The notes: generated from the letters alone by a model not told the origin. Counted from the stretch's first letter, positions 1 through 8,654 are shown. The stretch: 52,451 nt of DNA from Bacteroidales bacterium (GCA_028716265.1 JAQUQD010000013.1:1-52451); one strand, 5' to 3'. Program-made: numbers and translations.

Positions 1-320
1 TTGACAAATTCAGTTTCAGCCATACATATTTCTCCTGGTTTTGGCCAAGAAGGAGCTACCGTCTTGACACGAACCTGCACGGAGGCACCAGAGCCTACGT
101 CATGACCGGTCAGTATGAGAAAGTCTTCCCAATGGACATCTACCCGCTTCAGCTCATTAAGGCCATCCTGATCAAGGACATTGACCTGATGGAGAACCTG
201 GGGATCTATGAAGTGGATGAGGAGGATTTTGCCCTGTGTGAATTTATCGATACATCAAAAACAGAGATCCAGTCCATCATAAGAGACGGGCTGGACCTTA
301 TGAGACAGGAAATGAACTAA
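1..320 (+). CDS. nqrA: Na+-NQR subunit A, C-terminal fragment
   Basis: This is the end of NqrA, the peripheral quinone-interacting subunit of the Na+-translocating NADH:quinone oxidoreductase. The reading frame is already open at the window edge (first full codon at base 3) and runs to a TAA at 318-320, so only about 105 residues are visible and the start lies outside. The visible part contains the family's conserved tail: TNLHGG, then MTGQYEKVFPMDIYP, then acidic residues ending in LMRQEMN. It is the first gene of a tight same-strand run, with nqrB starting 28 bases downstream. The internal ATG at 102 is not a start, because family-typical sequence continues upstream of it. The identification is very secure. 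Confidence 0.95.
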   Translation, partial: DKFSFSHTYFSWFWPRRSYRLDTNLHGGTRAYVMTGQYEKVFPMDIYPLQLIKAILIKDIDLMENLGIYEVDEEDFALCEFIDTSKTEIQSIIRDGLDLMRQEMN

Positions 321-348
321 ACCGACGATAATACCTAGTATCTTTTGA

Positions 349-1506
349 ATGAAATCACTTCGAAAGCACCTTGATAAGATAAAGCCCCAGTTCATGAAAG
401 GGGGAAGGTTTGAAAAGCTGCATTCTACCTTTGATGCATTTGAGACCTTTTTGTTCGTCCCGGATAAAGTCACATTTAAGGGCAGCCATATTCGAGACAG
501 CATCGACCTTAAGCGGACCATGTCGACTGTCATTGTAGCCCTCCTTCCTGCGCTGTTATTTGGTATTTACAATGTTGGTTACCAGCATTATATTTCTTAC
601 GGCGAGCATCCCGGTTTCTGGCAGATCGTTGGCTACGGGCTTCAGAAAGTGTTGCCTCTTATCGTTGTGTCTTACGGAGTCGGACTGGGTATCGAATTTA
701 TTTTTGCCCAGTATCGTGGTCACGAGGTCAATGAAGGATACCTGGTCACAGGAATGCTGATTCCTTTGATCCTGCCTCCGGATATTCCTTTATGGATCGT
801 AGCGTTGTCTGTCGCCTTTGCGGTTATATTTGGCAAGGAGGTGTTCGGTGGTACCGGGATGAACGTACTTAATCCTGCCTTGCTGGCCCGTGGATTCCTG
901 TTTTTTGCCTATCCGGCAGCCATGACCGGCGATAAGGTCTGGATTGCCGGCAAAGCCGATGCCTATTCCGGTGAAACCGTCCTGGGCCATGCCATGATCG
1001 GCAATTCCGACCAGATCAATGATCCGATGGGTATGTTCATCGGCCTGGAGCCCGGATCCATTGGCGAGACCTCCGTGATCGCGATCCTCATCGGAGCGGC
1101 TATTCTTCTTTTTACGGGGATTGCCAGCTGGAGGATCATGCTGGCAACGATGCTGGGAGCCACGGCCCTTGGTTTACTGGTCAACGCCATCGGGGCCAAT
1201 GAGTACATGAGGTTGCCCTTCTATTTTCATTTCCTGATGGGTGGCTTTGCATTCGGTTTGGTCTTTATGGCTACGGATCCTGTGACCTCCGCCCAGACCA
1301 ACAGGGGTAAGTGGATCTATGGCGTTCTGCTGGGTGCACTGATCATCATCATCAGAGTTTTCAATCCGGCATATCCTGAAGGAGTCATGCTAGCCATCCT
1401 ACTGATGAATGTTTTTGCACCGTTGATCGACCACTATGTCATTCAGGCCAATATCCGCTATCGGGTAAAGAGAGCGAAAGCCGCCCGTGTACATATCGTT
1501 AAGTAA
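349..1506 (+). CDS. nqrB: Na+-NQR subunit B
   Basis: NqrB is a polytopic inner-membrane subunit that carries covalent FMN and riboflavin and takes part in Na+ transfer. At 385 residues it has the usual family length, with a soluble N-terminus of about 55 residues followed by many hydrophobic helices. The family stretch GGTGMNVLNPALLARGF is present. The flavinylation site appears as YSGET with Thr at about residue 210, matching the SGxT form recognised by the ApbE flavin transferase encoded five genes downstream. Start at 349, 28 bases after nqrA; nqrC follows after 18 bases. All family landmarks that I can check are present and the gene looks functional. Confidence 0.97.
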   Translation: MKSLRKHLDKIKPQFMKGGRFEKLHSTFDAFETFLFVPDKVTFKGSHIRDSIDLKRTMSTVIVALLPALLFGIYNVGYQHYISYGEHPGFWQIVGYGLQKVLPLIVVSYGVGLGIEFIFAQYRGHEVNEGYLVTGMLIPLILPPDIPLWIVALSVAFAVIFGKEVFGGTGMNVLNPALLARGFLFFAYPAAMTGDKVWIAGKADAYSGETVLGHAMIGNSDQINDPMGMFIGLEPGSIGETSVIAILIGAAILLFTGIASWRIMLATMLGATALGLLVNAIGANEYMRLPFYFHFLMGGFAFGLVFMATDPVTSAQTNRGKWIYGVLLGALIIIIRVFNPAYPEGVMLAILLMNVFAPLIDHYVIQANIRYRVKRAKAARVHIVK

Positions 1507-1524
1507 CCTGAAATACAAAAGTTT

Positions 1525-2262
1525 ATGAGCAATTCGTATATATTCAGATATGCAGCCATCATGGTGATACTGGTGGCTGTCATTCTCTCCTCAGCTGCAA
1601 TGATCCTGAAGCCGTTGCAGGACAAGAACATTGCCATTTCGAAGATGCGGGGTATTCTTGAGGCCTGTAATCTTCAACCGACTGCTGAGGATGCTGTCCC
1701 GATGTATGAAACTTATATTGCCCGTGAAGTTGTTATCGATCCCCGGGGGGAGGAGATCAGCATCTATGACATGAAATCAAAGCAGTTCATCACAGGCAAT
1801 ACAAGAGCATTCGATGTCAACCTGAAAATCCAGCTCAAGCGGAAAGCAGCCGGCGAGGATTATATCTTACCGTTGTACATGTACATCAACCAGAATGATA
1901 CATTACTGGTCATCCCGGTGCAGGGGAGGGGGTTATGGGGACCTATCTACGGGAATATTGCACTTAAGACGGACAGGAATACCATTGGGGGAGCCAGGTT
2001 CTTCCACGACAAGGAAACTCCGGGCCTGGGTGCAGAGATCGATCAGCACTGGTTCAGCGACCAATTCAAGGGAAAACAGATCTTCGACGAGAACGGGAAA
2101 TTTATCTCAGTCAGGCCGATCAAGGGTGGCGTTGGGAAACTGCCGGAGAACCAGAGGATTCATGGAGTGGATGCTATCTCAGGAGGTACCATCACCAGCA
2201 ACGGACTTGGCAACATGATCGAGGATGTGATGGGAATTTATGTCGTTTATCTTACTAAATAG
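1525..2262 (+). CDS. nqrC: Na+-NQR subunit C
   Basis: NqrC is anchored by one N-terminal helix (about residues 8-27) and exposes a periplasmic FMN-binding domain. The protein has 245 residues. The covalent FMN motif is seen as DAISGGTITS with the acceptor Thr at about residue 222, near the end as expected for this family. GLGAEIDQHWF in the middle of the soluble domain is also typical. The gene sits 18 bases after nqrB and 9 bases before nqrD. The modifying enzyme ApbE is encoded in the same run. The assignment is secure from motif, length and position. Confidence 0.96.
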   Translation: MSNSYIFRYAAIMVILVAVILSSAAMILKPLQDKNIAISKMRGILEACNLQPTAEDAVPMYETYIAREVVIDPRGEEISIYDMKSKQFITGNTRAFDVNLKIQLKRKAAGEDYILPLYMYINQNDTLLVIPVQGRGLWGPIYGNIALKTDRNTIGGARFFHDKETPGLGAEIDQHWFSDQFKGKQIFDENGKFISVRPIKGGVGKLPENQRIHGVDAISGGTITSNGLGNMIEDVMGIYVVYLTK

Positions 2263-2271
2263 TTATGATCC

Positions 2272-2928
2272 ATGAGTAAGCAACAAAAAGAGAGGGAATC
2301 GCTTTTCTCGCCGAGGTACCGCAAACTGATCAGGAATCCTTTGAGTATTGAGAATCCGATTACTGTCCAGGTACTTGGTATCTGCTCTGCACTGGCAGTC
2401 ACGACAAAGCTTAAACCAGCATTCGTCATGGCCTTGTCGGTCACTGTAGTGGTTGCACTGGCCAATGTTGTCATATCCCTTTTAAGGAATGGTATTCCGC
2501 CCAGAATAAGGATCATCGTCCAGCTGACCGTGGTGGCTGCCCTGGTGATTCTTGTCGACCAGGTCCTGAAAGCATTCGTCTACGATGTCAGTAAGCAGTT
2601 GTCGGTCTTTGTCGGCCTGATCATCACAAATTGCATCCTGATGGGTCGTCTGGAAGCTTTTGCCATGGCCAACAAACCATGGCCGGCTTTTTTGGATGGG
2701 ATAGGTAACGGACTGGGATATAGCTGGATATTGATAGCCCTTGGCTTTTTCAGGGAACTCTTTGGTAATGGAACCCTCTGGGGATACCGGATCATTCCTC
2801 AATCTTTTTATGAAGCAGGGTATAGCAATAACGGACTGCTTATTTTACCGCCGGCCGCATTGATCCTGGTGGGGACCATTATCTGGATACAGCGTTCCAG
2901 GAACCGGAGCCTTATCGAAGAGTATTGA
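2272..2928 (+). CDS. nqrD: Na+-NQR subunit D
   Basis: NqrD is one of two related six-helix membrane subunits (with NqrE) that together hold an intramembrane iron-sulfur centre. The 218-residue protein shows the two expected cysteines, in GICSALAVTTKL near the N-terminus and ITNCILMGRLEA in the middle. NPLSIENPITVQVLGICSALAV is the usual beginning of the mature domain. I chose the ATG at 2272, nine bases after the nqrC stop. Family residues look intact. The cluster-binding role is known from the Vibrio enzyme and is inferred here from the conserved cysteines. Confidence 0.96.
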   Translation: MSKQQKERESLFSPRYRKLIRNPLSIENPITVQVLGICSALAVTTKLKPAFVMALSVTVVVALANVVISLLRNGIPPRIRIIVQLTVVAALVILVDQVLKAFVYDVSKQLSVFVGLIITNCILMGRLEAFAMANKPWPAFLDGIGNGLGYSWILIALGFFRELFGNGTLWGYRIIPQSFYEAGYSNNGLLILPPAALILVGTIIWIQRSRNRSLIEEY

Positions 2929-2950
2929 TCATACTGTAACCATTACGACC

Positions 2951-3568
2951 ATGCAAGAATCCATCAACATATTCATCAAATCGATCTTTATCGATAACAT
3001 GATCTTTGCCTATTTCCTGGGCATGTGTTCATACCTGGCTGTGTCCAAATCGGTAAAGACTGCTGTCGGACTCGGGATCGCTGTTATTTTTGTGCAAGTG
3101 ATCACCGTGCCGGTGAATTACTTGCTCAACAAATACATGCTAACACCAGGGGCTCTGACATGGATCAGTCCGCAATTGGCCGATGTGGATCTTAATTTCC
3201 TGAGTTTCATCATGTTCATAGCAGTCATCGCCTCTATTGTACAGCTGGTGGAGATGATCATCGAGAAGTTTTCCCCTGCTCTTTACAATTCGTTGGGGAT
3301 TTTTCTACCTTTAATCGCCGTAAACTGTGCTATACTTGGGGGATCTCTTTTCATGCAGGAGTGGGAATTTGAAAATTTCGGTCAGACGGTCGCCTTCGGG
3401 CTTGGCTCAGGCATCGGATGGGCACTGGCGATCATTGCCATAGCCGCCATCAGGGAAAAGATCCGATATTCTGCCATTCCCGGGCCATTACGAGGCCTTG
3501 GGATCTCTTTCATCCTGACCGGCCTGATGGCCATCGCTTTCATGAGCTTCCTGGGAATTAAATTATAA
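2951..3568 (+). CDS. nqrE: Na+-NQR subunit E
   Basis: NqrE is the inverted partner of NqrD in the membrane core of the sodium pump. It has 205 residues and about six hydrophobic helices. The two cluster-ligand cysteines appear in FLGMCSYLAVSKS and AVNCAILGGSLFM, mirroring those of NqrD. The family signature GLGSGIGWALAIIAIAAIREK is present towards the end. It begins 22 bases after nqrD and ends 22 bases before nqrF. No anomalies were seen. Confidence 0.96.
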   Translation: MQESINIFIKSIFIDNMIFAYFLGMCSYLAVSKSVKTAVGLGIAVIFVQVITVPVNYLLNKYMLTPGALTWISPQLADVDLNFLSFIMFIAVIASIVQLVEMIIEKFSPALYNSLGIFLPLIAVNCAILGGSLFMQEWEFENFGQTVAFGLGSGIGWALAIIAIAAIREKIRYSAIPGPLRGLGISFILTGLMAIAFMSFLGIKL

Positions 3569-3590
3569 CGAGAACTAAATCTGCAATACA

Positions 3591-4850
3591 ATGCTTTTAC
3601 AGATCGGTGCCGGATCAGTGATCATCTCTGGGACAGTGGCGTTCCTGGTGGTCATTCTGCTTCTTGTCGGGATCCTGCTTTTTGCCAGGAAGAAGCTTAC
3701 CCCGCAGGGTAAGGTGAACATTCTGATCAACGATGAGAAGGAACTGGAGGTGGAACCTGGCTCTTCGCTTCTGGTGACGCTGGCCAACGAGCATATTTAC
3801 CTTCCGTCTGCCTGCGGAGGAGGGGGTACCTGCGCCATGTGCCGCTGCCAGGTTCTGGAAGGCGGGGGTTCCATCCTGCCGACGGAGGTCAATTATTTCA
3901 CCCGGAGGGAGCAACACGATCAATGGCGCCTGGGATGCCAGGTGAAGGTCAGACAGGATCTGAAGATCCATATCAATCCGGAGATCTTCGGCATCAAGAA
4001 GTGGGAGTGTGAGGTGATCTCCAACCGCAATGTCGCCACCTTCATCAAGGAATTCAAAGTGAAGCTTCCTGAAGGCGAGCACCTGGAGTTCAGGTCAGGG
4101 GGTTATATTCAGATCGACGTGCCGCCGTGTGAGGTGGATTACGGCAAGGATATCTTCGTGGAGGAGGAATACCGGGATGAGTGGGATAAGTACCACATGT
4201 GGGATCTGAAGATGAAGAACAGTGAGCCGGTCTTCCGTGCCTATTCCATGGCCAACGAGCCGGCTGAAGGCAACATCATTATTCTCAACATACGTATTGC
4301 CACTCCCCCCTTCGATCGCAAAACAGGCCGTTTTATGAATGTCAACCCCGGCATTTGCTCCTCTTTCGTGTTTTCAAGGAAACCGGGCGACAAGGTCACT
4401 ATTTCCGGCCCCTACGGAGAGTTTTTTATCAAAAATACCAACCGTGAAATGATGTTCATCGGCGGTGGAGCCGGCATGGCACCCATGCGTTCCCACATCT
4501 TTGACCAGTTCAAGACACGGAACACCAGCCGTAAAGCTACTTTCTGGTACGGCGGCCGTTCAAAACGCGAGCTGTTTTATATGGAGGATTTCGAGGAGGT
4601 CGCCAGGACCCACCCGAACTTCAAATTCTTTATCGCTCTCTCTGAACCCAAACCTGAGGATTACTGGAACGGATATACTGGATTTATTCACCAGGTGCTT
4701 CTGGATAATTACCTCTCCCGTCACCCTGAGCCCGAAGAGATCGAGTATTATCTGTGCGGACCGCCCATGATGAACCAGGCCGTATTAAAGATGCTGGATG
4801 ACTACGGGGTACCCAAGGAAATGATCGCTTTTGATGACTTCGGCGGATAA
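3591..4850 (+). CDS. nqrF: Na+-NQR subunit F, NADH-oxidising
   Basis: NqrF is the electron-input subunit: it oxidises NADH through FAD and passes electrons to a 2Fe-2S centre. The 419-residue protein has an N-terminal membrane helix (about 8-31) and a ferredoxin domain with Cys75, Cys81, Cys84 and Cys116 in the C-x5-C-x2-C...C arrangement. A ferredoxin reductase part follows, with an FAD-binding RAYS motif at about 216-219 and the nucleotide-binding GGGAGMAP at about 291-298. Near the C-terminus is YYLCGPPMM, then the terminal DDFGG. It is the last nqr structural gene; apbE follows after 18 bases. Confidence 0.97.
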   Translation: MLLQIGAGSVIISGTVAFLVVILLLVGILLFARKKLTPQGKVNILINDEKELEVEPGSSLLVTLANEHIYLPSACGGGGTCAMCRCQVLEGGGSILPTEVNYFTRREQHDQWRLGCQVKVRQDLKIHINPEIFGIKKWECEVISNRNVATFIKEFKVKLPEGEHLEFRSGGYIQIDVPPCEVDYGKDIFVEEEYRDEWDKYHMWDLKMKNSEPVFRAYSMANEPAEGNIIILNIRIATPPFDRKTGRFMNVNPGICSSFVFSRKPGDKVTISGPYGEFFIKNTNREMMFIGGGAGMAPMRSHIFDQFKTRNTSRKATFWYGGRSKRELFYMEDFEEVARTHPNFKFFIALSEPKPEDYWNGYTGFIHQVLLDNYLSRHPEPEEIEYYLCGPPMMNQAVLKMLDDYGVPKEMIAFDDFGG

Positions 4851-4868
4851 ACATACAAATGACCCCTT

Positions 4869-5879
4869 ATGATCAGGTGGTGTACCATAGGTATTGTTTT
4901 GATCATCCTTGGAGCAGGATGCTCAAAGATCTACAAGAAAATGACCATCAACGGACAGACGCAGGGAACATACTATGCGGTCACCTATTATGATTATGAG
5001 GGCAGGAATTTCCGGCCCGCTATCGACTCGATCCTGATGGCCTTCGATCAGTCGGTGTCGCTCTGGAACAACCATTCCATTATCACCAGGGTGAATAACA
5101 ACGATTCCGCCGTCGTTCTCGATGATTGGTTTGTTGACCTGTTTCACAAGAGCCAGGAGGTGTCGCGTAAGACATCCGGTGCTTTTGACATGACCGTTGG
5201 ACCGCTGGTCAGCGCATGGGGATTTGGGTTGGAGAACCGGCACACGATGGACTCAGCAAACGTTGACAGCATTCTCCGGTTTGTCGGCTATCGGCTCGTC
5301 GGACTGGAGAATGGGAAAGTTGTCAAGCAGGATCCCCGCATCCGCATCGATTTCAACGCCATCGCCCAGGGCTATGCGGTCGACGTGCTCGCCGCCTTCA
5401 TGGAATCGCAACAGGTCAGGATCTTCCTGATCGACATCGGAGGTGAGGTGCTTGCCCGCGGATTGAAACCGGATGGATCGAAATGGCGGGTAGGCATTGA
5501 AAAACCGGCCTCGGATCCATCGGATAACCGTCAGCTGAAAGCCATCCTTGAAGTGATGGATGAAGCAATAGCCACTTCCGGCAATTATAGAAAGTTTTAC
5601 GAGGAAAACGGGATCAGGTACTCCCATACTATCGATCCCTCAACAGGATACCCCGCCCGCAATTCCCTGCTGAGCGTTTCTGTAAGAGCGAAAAGCTGCT
5701 GGGAAGCAGACGCATACGCAACTGCATTCATGGTGATGGGACTCGACAAATCGCTGGATTATCTGGCCTCCGATGATGACCTGGATGCTTACCTGATCTA
5801 TGCTGACTCTTCCGGAGCACTCCAAACGACGATTACCAGAGGATTCAAAAAGATCCTTGCAGAAGAGGAGCATGAATGA
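4869..5879 (+). CDS. apbE: FAD:protein FMN transferase (ApbE), lipoprotein
   Basis: ApbE transfers FMN from FAD onto threonines of target proteins outside the cytoplasm. Its natural targets here are NqrB and NqrC, encoded just upstream. The 336-residue protein begins with a hydrophobic lipoprotein-type signal ending LGAG before Cys18, so it is probably anchored on the outer face of the inner membrane. Family landmarks are GTYYAVTYYD, FDMTVGPLVSAWGFG, DFNAIAQGYAVD, the IDIGGEV strand and the C-terminal EADAYATAFMVMG, which includes the Asp/Thr metal and FAD ligands. It is co-directional with the nqr operon, 18 bases behind nqrF, and almost certainly co-transcribed. Confidence 0.95.
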   Translation: MIRWCTIGIVLIILGAGCSKIYKKMTINGQTQGTYYAVTYYDYEGRNFRPAIDSILMAFDQSVSLWNNHSIITRVNNNDSAVVLDDWFVDLFHKSQEVSRKTSGAFDMTVGPLVSAWGFGLENRHTMDSANVDSILRFVGYRLVGLENGKVVKQDPRIRIDFNAIAQGYAVDVLAAFMESQQVRIFLIDIGGEVLARGLKPDGSKWRVGIEKPASDPSDNRQLKAILEVMDEAIATSGNYRKFYEENGIRYSHTIDPSTGYPARNSLLSVSVRAKSCWEADAYATAFMVMGLDKSLDYLASDDDLDAYLIYADSSGALQTTITRGFKKILAEEEHE

Positions 5880-5899
5880 GTGACAGGATGCAGAAACAT

Positions 5900-6109
5900 T
5901 CAGTTCTCTCTCTTTTTGTTCTCACAGTCAGGTCCCCCATCTCCGTGACCGCAACTGCATGCGGTTCTATCCCCAGTCGTGGGATCAACTGAGCTGCAGC
6001 TTTTTTCGAACTGTCCTGTTTTTTTTACGAACATTTTGATGGCGATACCGGCGAAGGCCAGGGCCAGTAGAATGATGGTTATTAGAAGTACTTTAAACAT
6101 TATGTGCAA
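5900..6109 (-). CDS. small four-cysteine membrane protein, possible NQR maturation factor
   Basis: This is a protein of at most 69 residues: one N-terminal membrane helix (about 5-26), then a short soluble tail with four cysteines at 38, 51, 53 and 62 (C-x12-C-x-C-x8-C) and a charged end. The ATG three codons in (base 6100) is an equally good start. It lies tail-to-tail with apbE, 20 bases away. The layout (one helix plus a C...CxC...C tail, encoded beside nqr/apbE) recalls NqrM, the proteobacterial factor needed to mature the iron-sulfur centre of Na+-NQR. I did not see clear sequence identity to NqrM, so a maturation or metal-handling role is inference from context and cysteine pattern. Confidence 0.7.
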   Translation of the reverse strand: MHIMFKVLLITIILLALAFAGIAIKMFVKKTGQFEKSCSSVDPTTGDRTACSCGHGDGGPDCENKKREN

Positions 6110-6133
6110 CTATCTTTTACCAGTTTTGGGTAT

Positions 6134-6172
6134 TGGAATTTGTTTGGAATTTATCTCCTGGAATTTGGAATT
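6134..6172. repeat. heptamer repeat, TGGAATT type
   Basis: Units of seven bases: TGGAATT occurs at 6134-6140, 6145-6151, 6159-6165 and 6166-6172, with TATCTCC filling 6152-6158. The array starts 14 bases beyond the stop of the minus-strand 490-residue gene. An 18-base stretch starting at 6135 differs by one base from a segment found at 23793 and, inverted, at 31462. It is not a coding sequence in any frame that I recognise. Confidence 0.7.
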
Positions 6173-6185
6173 TTCTTCTGTTATC

Positions 6186-7658
6186 CTACAGAAGTTTCAG
6201 TTGTCCGTATTTTCCCGACAAACGTTTGTATTTTTTATTTCTTAGGCCAATATACCCTTTTTTGAAGAATACAAAATTGCTAGACCTGTCCAGCTTCAGG
6301 TTGGAAAGGATATTCTTATCGCTGGTATCCCTGAACTGAACCACATAGTTGGTCACGTCAGATATGTGACGTGGCTCATTGTATTGGGACAGGTATTCCT
6401 GCACCAGTTCCTTGATGGTTCCGGTTTTGACCTCCTTCCATTTTTTCAGTGAATAGGTGCTGGTCTTCCCGATTGCAATGATCTCGTCGATGCTAAGGAT
6501 GGATGACCGGAGGGATTCGATGTTATGGGGGGTTTTTGGTGTGATGGCCGCCAGCTCCCTGTGGATGTCGTAAAGTTGCATCGGCTTGCCATGCTTTGTT
6601 AAAATATCGATGATGTATTCCGAAAGCTTGACAAGTGTATTGCGGGCGATCACCAGCTGGTTATCGGACGAGATCTCGATCTGAAGCTCTTCCTGGGCGA
6701 TATGGATGCATACAGGGCGGATGCGGTCGAGCAGGGAAGGATCATCCTCTTTCAGAAATGGCCGCAGAAACTGATCCAGGTCTAGCCGATAGGTTCGATC
6801 AATCCGTTTGTTCTTCCGCTGATAAAGGTCATCGTAAAACGATACGAAATCGAAAATATGAAAATTTTCGTTCCTGATCAGGTAATAATTCTTGTAGGTG
6901 AACTCTTTATCCTGAAAGGTACTGTAACTTTTGGACAGGAGGATTGAAAAAACGAGGGTATAGAACTTGGGTGTGAGATTAAGCTCTTCCTTTGCGTTGA
7001 TCCTGTCAGCGACCGAACTGTCGATCAGTATGAAATCGCTTTTACTGCTGAGCTTATACTGAAAATAGCTTTTCAGGTAATCCTGTTCCCTGGTGAACCG
7101 GGTTATGGTATCTTCGATCTTGTAGGGGATCAGCTGTGAGATCTGACGGATCCGTTCTCGGGTGATATGATAAAGATCACCGATGGACTGAAGAGTCATC
7201 TTGGTCTTGTCGCCAAAGTATCCAAAATTATGTTCAAAGATGAAGTATTCCCTTTCGTTTAATATTTCCCTGAATATCAGCAGAAAGTATCTGAAGAAAG
7301 GAAAACGTTTTTCAAAAAAGTCGTTTCGGTACACCTCAGTTTTTGCGGAGGGGATCCCAAAATTTTCAAAACAGAAGAATTTGAATTTTTCAAACGTAAT
7401 ATCTTCATCGTTGACTTCCAGATCCTCGATGCTCACATGATACTCCTCAATATACTTCCTGGCCAGAGCCATAAGCTCCAGGTTGGTTTTTTCGCCGCAA
7501 TTCCGGATCTTTTTAAAGTTCTCGTTCTTCAGATAATACAAAAGAATTTTGTAAAGAGTTTCCAGAGAGCCTTTGATACAAACGTTCTTGGTTCGTTCCG
7601 ACAATCCGGCAAACTCTTTCAGTTCCTCGATGTGATAGTTAGTAAGTGTCGTGGCCAT
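6186..7658 (-). CDS. alpha-CTD / sigma-4 / HARE-HTH hybrid protein
   Basis: This 490-residue cytoplasmic protein has no signal or membrane segments. Residues 15-68 resemble the helix-hairpin-helix of the RNA polymerase alpha C-terminal domain (LSERTKNVC ... FKKIRNCGEKTNLELM). Residues 133-180 look like sigma-70 region 4: LNEREYFIF, then TLQSIGDLYHITRERIRQIS. Two similar C-terminal segments, about 345-407 and 413-475, have the HARE-HTH winged-helix pattern (HGKPMQLYDIHREL ... TYSLKKW; YNEPRHISDVTNYV ... FFKKGYIGL) known from the RNA polymerase delta subunit and chromatin proteins. Sigma region 2 is absent, so it is not a sigma factor by itself. It is single-gene, with a clear TAnnTTTG promoter upstream. 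A role in transcription or DNA binding is inferred from the domains. Confidence 0.75.
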   Translation of the reverse strand: MATTLTNYHIEELKEFAGLSERTKNVCIKGSLETLYKILLYYLKNENFKKIRNCGEKTNLELMALARKYIEEYHVSIEDLEVNDEDITFEKFKFFCFENFGIPSAKTEVYRNDFFEKRFPFFRYFLLIFREILNEREYFIFEHNFGYFGDKTKMTLQSIGDLYHITRERIRQISQLIPYKIEDTITRFTREQDYLKSYFQYKLSSKSDFILIDSSVADRINAKEELNLTPKFYTLVFSILLSKSYSTFQDKEFTYKNYYLIRNENFHIFDFVSFYDDLYQRKNKRIDRTYRLDLDQFLRPFLKEDDPSLLDRIRPVCIHIAQEELQIEISSDNQLVIARNTLVKLSEYIIDILTKHGKPMQLYDIHRELAAITPKTPHNIESLRSSILSIDEIIAIGKTSTYSLKKWKEVKTGTIKELVQEYLSQYNEPRHISDVTNYVVQFRDTSDKNILSNLKLDRSSNFVFFKKGYIGLRNKKYKRLSGKYGQLKLL

Positions 7659-7713
7659 AGCAATGTGGTTTGAGGAGGTACAGATTAAAACTGGGTTGCG
7701 TTAAAAAACGACA

Positions 7714-7744
7714 CAAATATAATAAATAAGAATACGGAAAGCAA
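7714..7744 (-). promoter_or_regulatory. promoter of the alpha-CTD/sigma-4 hybrid gene
   Basis: Read on the minus strand: TTG (7742-7744), 20 bases, then TATATTTG (7714-7721), a full match to the Bacteroidota -33/-7 consensus. It lies 55 bases upstream of the ATG at 7658. Confidence 0.6.
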
Positions 7745-7801
7745 GAACTCTTTTGTTAAAAGAATAAAAATTCTTTATGATCCATTTTTTCTTCATGTAA
7801 A

Positions 7802-8572
7802 TCAGCTGCGGAATGCATAGCAAACGATTGAACATGCCTGGGCAGCATTGAGTGATTCAGGTGCAGCAGGGGAGATTCCTGCATGGGGTGGGAAGGATGG
7901 AATGGTCAGCCGGACCTGGACATAGGGCAGCAATTCTGGTGAGATCCCGGTTGATTCATTTCCCAGGAGAATGATTCCCGTTTTGCCCAATGGTACCTGG
8001 TGTATGTCCATCCCATCCAGCAGGCATCCGTAGACGGTCAGCCCGGGATTGTGAAGGTCGAGAAAATCCTTCAGCACGATGGAATGCACATGGACACGGG
8101 CAAGGGATCCCATGGATGACTGGACGACCTTCGGATTATATGCATCGACGCAGCCTGTGGAGCAGAGGAGATGACGGATACCGAACCAGTCAGCCGTACG
8201 TATGATCGTTCCGAGGTTTCCTGGATCACGGATCTCGTCAAGCATAAGGATAAGTTCACCGGCAAGAGCTGATGGGACAAGCACGGAGTCGGGTATTTCA
8301 ACCAATGCCAGGACATCCTGGGGAGTGACCAGGGCACTGACTGCTTTCATTTCTTTTTCAGTGATGGTGCTCCAGCGGTCAGCGGCTTTCCCGAGATGAT
8401 CGGAATAGCGTGCTATCCAATCCTGCGTGGCATAGATGCTGTGGATGGCAAGTGAACTCTCGAGGAGATCCAGAACGGTCTTGGTACCCTCTGCAATGAA
8501 CAATCCTGACGTTTCCCTGAATTTGCCGGTTTTCAGTGACCGGATGAACCGGATGGAGGATTTGGAAAGCAT
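7802..8572 (-). CDS. TrmH/SpoU family RNA 2'-O-methyltransferase
   Basis: This enzyme would transfer a methyl group from AdoMet to a ribose 2'-OH in rRNA or tRNA. The 256-residue protein has an N-terminal substrate-binding domain (RSLKTGKFRETSGLFIAEG) and a SPOUT knot. Motif 1 is DEIRDPGNLGTIIRTADWFG, motif 2 is IILLGNESTGIS and motif 3 is IPSF...ESLNAAQA. Motif 3 carries an insertion-like PPHAGISPAAP between the IP and ESLN halves. The exact target nucleotide cannot be told from the sequence. It lies downstream of the rpsF-rplI operon but is separated from it by a terminator, so it probably has its own promoter. Confidence 0.88.
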   Translation of the reverse strand: MLSKSSIRFIRSLKTGKFRETSGLFIAEGTKTVLDLLESSLAIHSIYATQDWIARYSDHLGKAADRWSTITEKEMKAVSALVTPQDVLALVEIPDSVLVPSALAGELILMLDEIRDPGNLGTIIRTADWFGIRHLLCSTGCVDAYNPKVVQSSMGSLARVHVHSIVLKDFLDLHNPGLTVYGCLLDGMDIHQVPLGKTGIILLGNESTGISPELLPYVQVRLTIPSFPPHAGISPAAPESLNAAQACSIVCYAFRS

Positions 8573-8594
8573 GTTTTGCGTAAATCACAAAAAA

Positions 8595-8632
8595 TCCCGG
8601 TAAACTGAGCGAATAACGGCAGTGTACCGGGA
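8595..8632 (-). terminator. rho-independent terminator of the rpsF-rpsR-rplI operon
   Basis: The perfect arms TCCCGGTA (8595-8602) and TACCGGGA (8625-8632) are extended, after one mismatch, by ACTG/CAGT. On the minus strand the stem is followed directly by six T (plus-strand A at 8589-8594). It sits 22 bases past the rplI stop and 22 bases before the methyltransferase start. Confidence 0.85.
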
Positions 8633-8654
8633 GAATGTTTACTTAACAGGACCC

